Assembly (NCBI RefSeq): GCF_001761485.1
Contig: NC_090772.1
Coordinates: 1,293,501-1,357,500 of the forward strand
DNA: 64,000 nucleotides
Origin: Yarrowia lipolytica
Lineage: Eukaryota; Ascomycota; Dipodascomycetes; Dipodascales
Reading direction: 5' to 3'
Shown here: one piece after another, positions 55,335 to 64,000 of the stretch
Numbering within the stretch: position 1 is the stretch's first letter
Layout of the letters: each line of letters starts with the position of its first letter
Made by a program: the position numbers and the translations under genes
The notes under the pieces: generated by a model
The model's input: the letters and a program-made list of their open reading frames with translations, nothing else
The model's database searches: none
What the model was told of the DNA's origin: nothing

Positions 55335-55414
55335 GAAATGTCCTGAATACGTGAATACGTCAATATGAATTCGTGAATACGTGAATACGACAATACGTGA
55401 ATACGACAATACGT
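55335..55414. repeat. CGTGAATACG repeat
   Basis: About seven copies of GTGAATACG or CAATACG units. Confidence 0.8.
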
Positions 55415-56303
55415 TCTGAATACCACTCAGAACAGCCTCTCTGCCACAGGGCTAGTCTGAGTGTCTATGTGCGGACTCTCATAGTAGCTCTCTTGTCCTA
55501 CTCGATGATTGGATGGAGAAGACTTGGATGAAGGTGACTCAAGCCTGACACTGTTTATTCTGGTGTTCTGGTGGTTCTACTCGAGCTCTATCGACTCCGA
55601 CTACAGTCAAAGATTGGCTGAAGGAAGGACTACAGGGATATATCTGGCCATCAAGAGCCATAGAAACAGTCAAACATCATATATAATCATAGAAACAGTC
55701 AAAGATGTTATACAACTGCTTTTACATTTCTTTTATCTTCACTGTCGCTACTGGTGCTATAAAACACCGCATCAAATGCAGCAATGGCCGGTCTGAGGGT
55801 GCTTGTCTTCCTACAGTCTCCGAAAGTCCATGATAGAGACATTTTGCCTGAGATTGACCTCGTATAGAGATCTTCAAGTGGTTTGTACTGCTTCAAGCTC
55901 TGTTGTGGGTTGTTTTTTTCCCTTTCCCTCCTTCCCCCTTCTTTAGTTAAGTCTTAGTTGGAAAAATGTTGTGCTGGGGGTCCCTATTTGATGGTACAAA
56001 AGAGATGGTATTATAAGAAGTATGGAACGTAATACATGGGACCCAGTTTGATGACTAATATAACCAAATAAATGCCTGTTGTCATACAAGTTTTGAATAC
56101 TTGGGTGGTTTTTGAATTCCATTCTTCAGTGCATTTAGTGGAGATATACTTAATAAAGATCAACTTTTGTTAAGACATTACTTAAAAAAAAACGTTGAGA
56201 GGGTCCGGGGGGCTGTTTGGGGGATTGCAAAGTCGTAAATACACGTAAATCCGCGCTTTGACACGGTTGATTTAGTATTGCTGGTTATTTATTTCACAAC
56301 TCC

Positions 56304-57508
56304 TCATATCACACAAGAAGTTACTACCGCATAGACCTCTTTGCTGGAACCTGTCAGCGAAGACCATTCAATTGGCGGCCTAGTCAACTGCGAGGGACTA
56401 GGCAAGGTTGAGAGAATCGGGAAGATGGTGGAAACTCCATGTACACTCCAAGTACATACTGAACTGTACAGTACTATACTTTTAGACATGAACTGACTCC
56501 AGGCTGGTTGATCAAAGACAGTTTCGCAGATTCACACAATCCCACAAACAATACTTCATCCTCAACTGGTTTACACCGGACTCTTATTCAGTTGGGGGAC
56601 GAACCAATTCCACTCAACACTTTTGGCAGTTGACAGATCGTGACAGAAAGAGAAAAGGCAGACCTGATGGGGGAGAAAAGAGCACATTGCTTTTCCAGTC
56701 TGAAGATCGATCACGGTTACAACGGGCGGCTTTGGACCCAGAAGGTTCCACAAACGTTTACTCAGACTTGCCTTGTAGGTGGCGGTGCTGTCTGCGGCGA
56801 CCCGTAGCCCCAGTAGTGCCGGGAGCCTGCTGCGAACAGCGACTTGAGCGACGAGACGGCAGTCATGGATAGCGACTCAAGCACTCGCTCCAGCAAACGT
56901 CCTGGTACACGGTCGAGATCCGGAGCATCACAACAATACGCCAACCATCTGCCTGGAATATCCAACAAGGCAGCCGAGTGTGGGAACGGAGGTAGAATTC
57001 TGGATTCGCGCTGCTTCTGCGCCGCCGCAGGCTGATTCGGTGTTGTTTGTACCTTTGCAGTGCCGGTGATTTCGGTCAGTTCGAAACTTGGTCGCCACTT
57101 GTACACCAAAAACTCGCCTGTAGGAGCCGTCAAATCTAGATAACCGACAACTTGTTTGACTGTATAGCTATCTGGCGTTTTGACAGGGCCTTCCATTGTG
57201 TGTACTAGACTCAGGGTCTTTGTGTCGTAGACTTGGTCTTTTTTGGACGAACAAAGTCCACATCCAGAGCTACAACCAACACTCAGGATTCTGTCTGAAC
57301 TTGGAGGCTGCTGTGTCTACAGGAAACTTGTGTCTCTATGGCCGAATCGAGGCACGAGCTTGGACTGCTGTGGGATGGAGCTGGAGTGGGAGCTGGATTG
57401 TTGAAGGAACCGGAAGAGGCCGTCAGCACGATGATCAAGATAATGCCCACACTTCACAGGAGATAAGCGTCGTCGGGTTGTGCAGAGATGGTAACAGTTC
57501 AGGCGCAC
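56304..57508 (-). pseudogene. BCAS3-like WD40 gene, decayed
   Basis: On the minus strand a chain of frames resembles the BCAS3 family of WD40 proteins linked to autophagy and cytoskeleton. One frame (57508 to 56762) has ADGLFRFLQQ, then a TAG at 57317-57319, then ILSVGCSSG, DQVYDTKTLSLVHT and DIPGRWLAYCCD (BCAS3: ALGSRWLAY). Near 56795 the frame shifts: VAADSTATYKASLSKRLW leads into LLGPKPPVVTVIDLQTGKA and CSFLPHQ, where BCAS3 has the matching ITVID and HFPAH blocks in the same order. Later frames break again, and GVSTIFPI (about 56440) recalls the GTSHVFPI block with intervening sequence missing. No usable introns were found. The N-terminal third and C-terminal BCAS3 domain are not recognisable. 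Confidence 0.6.
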
Positions 57509-58783
57509 GTCTCTTTGACGTTTCTGTCGTAGTCGTTAGAAACACTTGGGCTTTCACAGCCTTCAGCAATGTTTTCGTCGCACAATGTTTTCATCGCACA
57601 ATGTGAGTAAAAGCCATTATTGCACAGTTGCAAAGCACCGACTCATTATCACAGCTGGTACAGAATACCACATACTGGTGATAAGAGCTTGAGGGTCTGA
57701 GTAGAATTCTGTATTCCATTTGCTCCTCAGGATCGACTCCAAGTGCAGTATAGTACACGAGGCTTGGAGATTCAGAGACAGAGACTCAGGGACAGAGGCT
57801 CAGGGACAGGGGCTCAGGGAAAACTCAACAGATGAGAATGCTAGACACAATGGGTTCCTCCCTGGTCTTCAAAACCATTGCAACAATGCTGTAGCCGCCT
57901 TGAGTTGGGCTTCATCCGTCTTCCAAGATGCGTGCCAGGTAGAACATGCGTCGGGGCCCTGTTCCGGAATAAAAGCAGTTATCACTTGGTTTAATCAGGT
58001 GGCCAGTCATGAATGGTTTGAAAGCAAGTGTTTTCTGGAGAATGACTATTCCACGTTGTCTGTTTCGGGTCTGTGGCAGTCGTCTGTGAGATGACCGTCA
58101 CCCAGTTAGGAAGGCGGGTCCACCTCATCAAAACCTCAACAAAAGTAAGCAAATAAATCCAGCATATCCCAGTGAGTAGTGGTGTATAAATAAAATTAAA
58201 TTAAATAAAGAAAATTTAAAAGAATAAAAATAAAAATAAAATAAAATAAAATAAAATAAAACAAAACGAAAATGCCGCCCCCTTAACAACCAATAAATAC
58301 CGCGGTTTTCCGGAATTGGATTCCACAACACGTACCATGCTGGTGCCTGCATCTCGCCTCCCCCTCAGTGCCTTGTACTAAGAGATTTTATTATTATTGA
58401 TTAATTTAATTAATTTAATTAATTTAATAAAGATAGGGTTTTTATTGTTTTTTTCAATAAAATACCTAAACAGGTTTTTACCATCTTTTATATATTTATA
58501 TATTACATTCATCTATATTCCTCTATATTCATTCATTTTTATTCATTCTTCCTTTTTATTTATTCAGTTATATTCATTGTTTTATTATTTTTTATTCTTT
58601 ATATCATGACGTACCCCACATGCGCTTATAACCGAGTCCCAACTTAAGCCAGTTTTAGTGAATGTCTAATTACTCCACCTCAGCAACTTCGAGTCCAGAC
58701 ATTGCTCTAGCAGAAGCAAAAGACACGCAGTCGAAAAATAGACACCACCATCGTCTCCGCCTCGTCGCCGCCATCACTCCAAT
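57509..58783. other. Intergenic region with AT-rich islands
   Basis: No supported gene. GGGACAG-type repeats at 57770-57822. Two very AT-rich tracts (58170-58270 and 58385-58605) precede MMF1. Confidence 0.55.
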
Positions 58784-60164
58784 ATGTCCAGCGCCCCATT
58801 TCGAGCCCTCTTCCGATCCAGGCCGGTCCTTCCCACTACCCTAACCCCGCGCACTGAGTCACTTTGCCAGCACCGAGCCACCGCATATCTCAGGTACAAG
58901 TATTATAAACCCTTCCATCTCCGACCTCTCTCCTACACCCGTCAAATCAACATGTCTGCCGTTCCCTTCAACACCGACAAGGCCCCCAAGCCCGTGGCCG
59001 CTTATTCCCAGGCCGTCAAGGCTGGAGGTGAGTACATACGAGGGCGAGTACAATTACGAGTGCAAAGCACGAGTGTTGTTCGATGCCATTGCACAGACTG
59101 GTTCAGTGAGACGCAATGCAGCCCAGAGACTGCGTGACGTCTTTGTGATAGTCATTGCTAGGCCATGTTCATGTTCATGCCATTGCCGCAGACAGGCTCA
59201 GAGTGACACAATGGACTCCAGGGACTGTGTGACGTCTTTGTGATAGTCAGCACAGTTGCTGCCGCGCGACGCCACCCAATTGTCTCGTCCATGTGGATCG
59301 GTCAATTGAGTGATATCGTAATCGCTATTGATGATGCCTGCATGGTGTGACATTGATGCAGACGTCGGCAGATGACACTTGCGCATTGAGACTTCGGGGG
59401 TGATTCGATTTGGCTGGATGTGACTCGATTGAGCTAGGCGTGACTCGATTGGACTGGGCGTGACTCGATTGATCTTTCCGATCCTGTCGCTGCAAGTTGT
59501 CATTGCTTGTCATTGCCCTGGACAGAGGATAACCTTCCCTTCCTAGAATGGCGTCATGTCTTTAGGTTCCCGTGGTCTACTACGAGCTTCATTGTAGACG
59601 TTGCTCCCGTGTTCTCAATCAACATCGTGTCCCTCTGTCTTGTGTCGTGGACACGACTGTCGCATTGGTCTTCATGGATTGATTGTCATCGCTTGCGACA
59701 GCTATTTGTATCGCAGATTTGTGAAGGTTTTATGTTGCAATCAGTTTCTTCCAATCCGCGGTTGTCCGTTCGATACCTGTGGCTTGATGTGACTATATGC
59801 CAGGTTGTCTGCTCGAGAACTGCGGCCTCTCACTACCCACTCTCATTACCATACTAACCTAGGCTTCCTCTATGTCTCCGGACAGGTCCCCCTCAAGCCC
59901 GATGGATCCAAGCACGAGGGCTCTCTGCAGGAGCAGACCGTCCAGGTGCTGGAGAACCTCAAGAACATCATTGTCGAGGCCGGCTCCTCCTGGGACAAGA
60001 TTGTCAAGGTGACAATCTACGTGACCGACATGGGCAAGTTTGGCGAGATCAATGAGGTCTACGCAAAGTACTTTGATCAGCACCGGGCTGCCCGAACCAC
60101 CATTGGTGTTGCCGCCCTTCCTCTTGGCTTCCAGGTCGAGATGGACGCCGTTGTTCTCGAGTGA
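58784..60164 (+). CDS. MMF1: MMF1/HMF1, RidA-family enamine/imine deaminase, two exons, possible dual start
   Basis: Exon 1 is 58784-59027 and exon 2 is 59863-60164, giving 181 residues. RidA proteins hydrolyse reactive enamine/imine intermediates such as 2-aminoacrylate; the mitochondrial form Mmf1 protects branched-chain amino-acid synthesis. The first 56 residues are Arg-rich without acidic clusters (targeting). From the second in-frame ATG (58952) the sequence MSAVPFNTDKAPKPVAAYSQ is the classic start of the cytosolic form. The core has GFLYVSGQVPL, VTIYVTDMGKFGEINEVY and a final RTTIGVAALPLG, with the conserved Arg. The intron uses GTGAGT and ATACTAACCTAG. A TATAAA lies between the two ATGs. 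Saccharomyces uses two genes, MMF1 and HMF1, for the two compartments. Confidence 0.92.
58904..58909 (+). promoter_or_regulatory. Possible internal TATA box in MMF1
   Basis: TATAAA sits 43 bases before the second in-frame ATG (58952) and downstream of the first. It could drive a transcript lacking the targeting sequence. Another TATAA (about 58627) lies before the first ATG. Confidence 0.35.
59028..59862 (+). other. 835-base intron of MMF1
   Basis: GTGAGT to CTAACCTAG. It contains two copies of a roughly 95-base unit (CGTGACGTCTTTGTGATAGTCA near 59135 and again near 59229) and three GACTCGATTG repeats at 59420-59470. Confidence 0.85.
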
Positions 60165-60312
60165 GATGAACCTCTGGCCACCAAGGCCATGCTGTAAGCG
60201 TCTTATTATTAACAACGAGTGGAGTACAAGACAACGCGGTACATCTTGTAGAGTTGATACAATACAATAGTAACATTATCTATAAATAAATTGTCATAGT
60301 GTGCGTGTATCG

Positions 60313-62565
60313 TCACACACTGCTATGATAGTATCCGTTGAAATCCAGACGCGTGGTCAGAAATTGCACATCTTCGTCTCTCACCGTTCGCAGCACTCTC
60401 AGCAGTGAAACCACCCCCTGCTCGAACCCTCTCTGAACCAGAGCAATCTGTTCAGACAGTGTCTCCAATCTGTCGTCGTAATCGCCGTCGGCACCGGTCA
60501 GAATCTGGTACTGGATCTCAAACACCCCGTCCACAAGTCCCGACATTTTGATGGCGTGTTTGAGCAGCGAATGGAGATCGGCCACCAGATTGTCGGTGTG
60601 TAGCAGACCCTTGGACATAATGTCTTGTAGAAACTGCTGGTGGAGGTTCTGCAGTTCGTCGACCGTCACCTGGGTCACCAGCTTGTGTTGTAGCTTGGTC
60701 CAGCTCGTCTCAATCACCTCGAAAATGATGTAGTATTGCAGCTCGTTGATGAAGTGGATCATTTGGGCCATGGCTAACCGCAGCGAAGGCCAGATTGTCG
60801 ACAGCGAGTTCTGCGGGTTGGCAAAGGACTGGATTCGCATGCGTCTCCAGCCATTGTTGAGCGCATGCGAAACGCGTTTGATTCGCCACAAAAAGTTGAA
60901 GATTCGAAGATAGGACTTCTTCTCCATGGACCCCATCAGAATCCCCTCCAGCGGCGGCTGTAGGTGGTACTCGAGAGTGAACACGTCCCATCCAAGAGCT
61001 CCATGTCCCAGCTCGAGGATTCTGGCGTCCAGGTTTCGCAGAACCCATTCCTTGTCAAACCGCGCGTTGCTTTCGCGAATCGACGCCTCCAGAGCAGATG
61101 TGAGGTCGTGTCTGAACAACGTGTTGCTTGGACGCGCCAGAGTAGGGCTAATGTTGTCCAGCAATGTCTGGAAGAAGTCTCCCTGGCCAATCAGAAGATA
61201 GCTCTTGATGCCCTGGAGATGATCGTCCAGATGGAACTTGTCGCGAAGCACAGTGTTGAGGTAACTCACCACCTCCTGATAAATGGAGTCCACGAGCTTT
61301 TTGAGCGACCCACAGACGCGTAGATCGGTGATTTCTTCGGCCGTCAGCTCGACTTTGCGTCTCTCGACCCAGTTGGCTAAGCCGCAGTCCACTCGCACAA
61401 AATAGAGCGACTTTCCGGTCGCGAAAATCTGTTTGGCAACTTTTTCCGGTATGTACTCGGGAATGTTGGACTTGTCGAACGTGAACAGCCCGCTCCTGTC
61501 GCCTCCTTTACCCTGTCTGATGAGCTCCTGGTACTCAGCGTCGGATTCGGACGTTCTGAACGTGACAAAGAAGTCGCCATAGGGATCGTTCAACACTCCA
61601 TGGCTCAGCCATTGCCGAAGAATACCGTTCCAAGAGGCCGAAATGAGAATGAGGATTCGGGAGGCGAACTTGGACACGGTTTCCTCACCGTCAAACGTCA
61701 ATTTGTACACCACGCTCAAAATTTGGCCACCCAATAGCCCCGAACAGTCGCGAAGTAGACCAAACAAAACACGTAGCGCCAAAGTGGCCTCTTTCAGCAA
61801 AAGAACACACCTACGGAGAGTCACATCGCCCTTGTTGCGAATCTCAGATTCCAACACAGAAACAACCCCCAAATAGTTGCGTAACTCCTGCTCAACCACC
61901 CCCTTCAGAGCTTGAGCCGTCAGACCAGATGTAGGAGTATCTAGGTACTCTCTAATCTGTCTATACAACAGCGCTGGTTCCAGCGCCTCACTCACCAGAC
62001 TCACGAGCTGAATCGGCATGTTTTTGTCCATCTCAATGCCCTCGGCAGTCCACTCGTATGATTTCGTATGCAGTCCCTGGATGATGTAGGGCACGTCCAG
62101 TAGTAGAGGAGTCGACCACGGATCTTGGAGTGGATCCATGGTCGTCGAAGTGTTGTCACGTGACATTTTCGCCGCCTGCTGCTGTTGCTGTTGCTGTTGC
62201 TGTTGATTTTGTGTCTTCTTGTGATCTCCATTGATCTCCCCCAGCACCTCCTCCAACACACTCAATCCGCCGCCTTGCAGTCTGTCTTTGAGTCTTTCCA
62301 GTGGATCTACCAGCGCCGGGCCGTTTCCAAACTGTTCCAGCAGCACGGAGATCACGTTCAGAAAGTTGTTGACACCTGGCAGGTACTCAGGCGCCGCTCT
62401 CTGGACCCTGAGCAGCACCTCGTCGTACTCGGGGCCGTTGGTGTGGCCCGCCCAGACCATGTCGTGCACGTGATTCAGAATCTCGTCGTAGTCCGCCAGC
62501 GACAAAACCGGGTCCCGCGGCAGGATTTCGTTCAGCAGCCAGTCCAGCGCGTCTCGATGGTCCAT
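60313..62565 (-). CDS. SPC98: SPC98/GCP3, gamma-tubulin complex component
   Basis: A 750-residue Spc97/Spc98-family (GRIP) protein that nucleates microtubules at spindle pole bodies with gamma-tubulin and Spc97. The N-terminal part (1-150) has a glutamine run at about 121-131, coded mainly by CAG. The conserved GRIP core starts near residue 153 (LLLDVPYIIQGLHTKSY, continuing ASWNGILRQWLSHGVLNDPYGDFFV) with typical GCP3 blocks, and reaches VFTLEYHLQPPLEGIL and the gamma-tubulin-binding C-terminal repeats (FNFLWRIKRVSHALNNGW). I assign GCP3 rather than GCP2 from LSHGVLNDPYGDFF and the overall length. It converges with MMF1, with about 150 bases between the stops. No intron is seen. Confidence 0.93.
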   Translation of the reverse strand: MDHRDALDWLLNEILPRDPVLSLADYDEILNHVHDMVWAGHTNGPEYDEVLLRVQRAAPEYLPGVNNFLNVISVLLEQFGNGPALVDPLERLKDRLQGGGLSVLEEVLGEINGDHKKTQNQQQQQQQQQQAAKMSRDNTSTTMDPLQDPWSTPLLLDVPYIIQGLHTKSYEWTAEGIEMDKNMPIQLVSLVSEALEPALLYRQIREYLDTPTSGLTAQALKGVVEQELRNYLGVVSVLESEIRNKGDVTLRRCVLLLKEATLALRVLFGLLRDCSGLLGGQILSVVYKLTFDGEETVSKFASRILILISASWNGILRQWLSHGVLNDPYGDFFVTFRTSESDAEYQELIRQGKGGDRSGLFTFDKSNIPEYIPEKVAKQIFATGKSLYFVRVDCGLANWVERRKVELTAEEITDLRVCGSLKKLVDSIYQEVVSYLNTVLRDKFHLDDHLQGIKSYLLIGQGDFFQTLLDNISPTLARPSNTLFRHDLTSALEASIRESNARFDKEWVLRNLDARILELGHGALGWDVFTLEYHLQPPLEGILMGSMEKKSYLRIFNFLWRIKRVSHALNNGWRRMRIQSFANPQNSLSTIWPSLRLAMAQMIHFINELQYYIIFEVIETSWTKLQHKLVTQVTVDELQNLHQQFLQDIMSKGLLHTDNLVADLHSLLKHAIKMSGLVDGVFEIQYQILTGADGDYDDRLETLSEQIALVQRGFEQGVVSLLRVLRTVRDEDVQFLTTRLDFNGYYHSSV

Positions 62566-63568
62566 TGTCGCAGCAGTTGTGAATGAAAGGTGCTGAGAGT
62601 GATGTTAGAGTGGTGATAGAGTTTGGGGAGATTTTGGGGAGTGTTGAGAACGGCGGGAAAAGTGGATAAAAACGATGGTGATAGTAGACGACGGATTGTC
62701 TCAATGGAGAGAACATGATCCTTGTTTTCAGAAATAAAATCCGACCTGTGTTCGAACAGATAATTGACAATATGTGTTGTTAAGAAACCCAACTAAGTTA
62801 CTTGGTGATGTGAACTAAATCTTCAGCGGTGGAGAAGACGCGTTGAAACGAGAAAAATACGCGTTTTTTGGAGCAGAAACACAAGAAGAGAGTCGAATAA
62901 TACTATCCTTCTCATTTTTTCTTGTATAAATAGGTCTCATTTCGCATTTTGAAACTTTTCACGGCCACCTTACTTCGCGACATACATAACATTGATCATA
63001 ACTAGATGGATATTGGTATTACTGAAATCGTCACTACATCATTAAGACCGTCTCAATCTGGTGGTCATTCTGGTACCACTTTTGAATCTCTAGCTTCATT
63101 TTTGCGTGATTCAGTTGAGACTTTGGCAGATCGGAGGTGGTTGGAATACAGACACTTGTATAAGTACTTGTACACGTACAAGGAACCGTTCCTGTCAAAA
63201 GAATCTCTTTTTTTCCTCGTTGTCAGCTCCTTATTCTCTATTTCTTTCTGCTTTTTCCCTCTTTTTTGTTCTTTTACTGCTCTTCTCTACCACCCCGATA
63301 TGTCCAGTCCATTCTGGTACTATAAGGAAGAAAAGAATGTCTACAACCTCACAAAACGACCAAGAAGAAAAGAAACCGGCCCATTTCCTGATTTCTGTTA
63401 CGTGACACACTTCAATTGGATATATTTTGCCGTTTATCTAGACTGTTCTACGACAGTCGAGTATTCTAGAGTATACTGACACCAAATCAACCCCTCCAGC
63501 TGTTCTGCAAGCACAAGTACAGACTCAATGTCCATTAATAAGTACTCTTGTGATCTGCTCTTGCTTAG
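62566..63568. other. Intergenic region with a doubtful frame
   Basis: A TATAAATA box (about 62931-62938) and an ATG at 63002 open a 157-codon frame to 63479. Its codons are not biased and no motif is seen. It is listed as a doubtful gene rather than a CDS. Confidence 0.4.
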
Positions 63569-64000
63569 TTAACTCATGATTTCCCCAATTGAGCCCCCAG
63601 ATCTGTGACGACCTTGAACATGTCGCAAAAGCCGTTGCTCACCACTAAGGAAGCGGATTTGAAGAGGCTGGCGACACTCCAGCTGCCGTCTCCCATCTTC
63701 CTCTTGCACCATCTTCACCTCGCCCCATATCTGGACGGCTGCCTCCTTCTTCAAGGCCCGCAGCATTTCCAGGCCGCCATGCCAATGTCGGACACGAACA
63801 ACATCTGGTCTGAAGACGGGGAAGAGGGTTCAATCCGATTCGCACACTCCAGACTGTCGAGGTTCAGCAACAGGCCCCCAAAAACCCGCCGCAGCTGCAC
63901 AAAGTCCTCTCCTGGTCGTCTTTGTACATTTTCTCGTCGCCAGGCCAAATGGGCTCTTCTTCGAACGACAACCGATGTCCGTACGAGTTTGGGGAGGAGG
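63569..64000 (-). pseudogene. Frameshifted gene of unknown family, cut by the window end
   Basis: Three reading frames on the minus strand join into one continuous sensible sequence. It passes from FEEEPIWPGDEKMYKDDQ into EDFVQLRRVFGGLLLNLDSL, then FVSDIGMAAWK, then LRALKKEAAVQIWGEVKMVQEE, then DGSWSVASLFKSASLVVSNG and CDMFKVVTDLGAQLGKS before a stop at about 63570. Single-base shifts are needed near 63925, 63767 and 63690. No splice signals explain them. I do not recognise the family; most of the gene lies beyond the window. Sequencing errors are an alternative, but three in 300 bases would be many. Confidence 0.55.

Larger units (their letters stand above)
51822..56303. other. Gene-free, repeat-dense region
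   Basis: About 4.5 kb with no supported gene. From 53.8 to 55.5 kb, short tandem arrays of at least seven different units follow each other. A frame at 54646-55053 arises from CTCTCTAGTCAC repeats. Confidence 0.6.

Noticed and set aside
1-64000. LTR, LINE or DNA transposon
   Set aside because: No reverse transcriptase, integrase, transposase or clear terminal repeats were seen; old solo LTRs would need a database search with Yarrowia elements.

Overview
The window is nuclear DNA of a budding yeast that I take to be Yarrowia lipolytica or a very close relative. Three things point there. A tRNA-Gly gene sits five bases ahead of a 5S rRNA gene on the same strand, with one shared T-run terminator. 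The three introns I can define start GTGAGT and end with a CTAAC branch site only 3-4 bases from the 3' AG. Arginine is mostly CGA in the well-expressed genes. Genes are widely spaced (about 19 intact genes in 64 kb) and most have no intron.

Layout. 0-8 kb: an acyl-CoA synthetase-like enzyme, a broken phospholipase B gene, SGT2 and COX20. 9-14 kb: a small membrane-hairpin protein, a GIY-YIG-like (T5orf172) protein, a possible one-finger zinc microprotein and the tRNA-Gly/5S unit. 14-19 kb: UBP8 and TAH18, transcribed divergently. 22-27 kb: a short Zn2Cys6 regulator and the peroxisomal membrane protein PXMP4, whose tiny first exon lies 0.9 kb upstream. 28-34 kb: a La-motif protein, SDH7/ACN9, an aldose 1-epimerase-like enzyme and a small cysteine-rich secreted protein. 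36-43 kb: the replication initiator SLD3 and ILV6. 46-52 kb: an RNase H-fold protein with altered catalytic positions and a GPI-anchored CRH-type wall transglycosylase. 52-58 kb: mostly short tandem repeats plus a decayed BCAS3-like gene. 58-64 kb: a RidA/MMF1 gene with two possible starts, SPC98 and another broken gene cut by the window edge.

No operon, phage, CRISPR array or intact transposon is visible, and the genes are functionally unrelated housekeeping genes. Mitochondrial roles recur (COX20, SDH7, ILV6, MMF1 and perhaps the acyl-activating enzyme). The most striking unexplained signal is a large excess of the palindrome TCACGTGA, both between genes and inside some coding sequences, where it appears in different reading frames. 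Three genes are clearly decayed, and five proteins carry glutamine runs.
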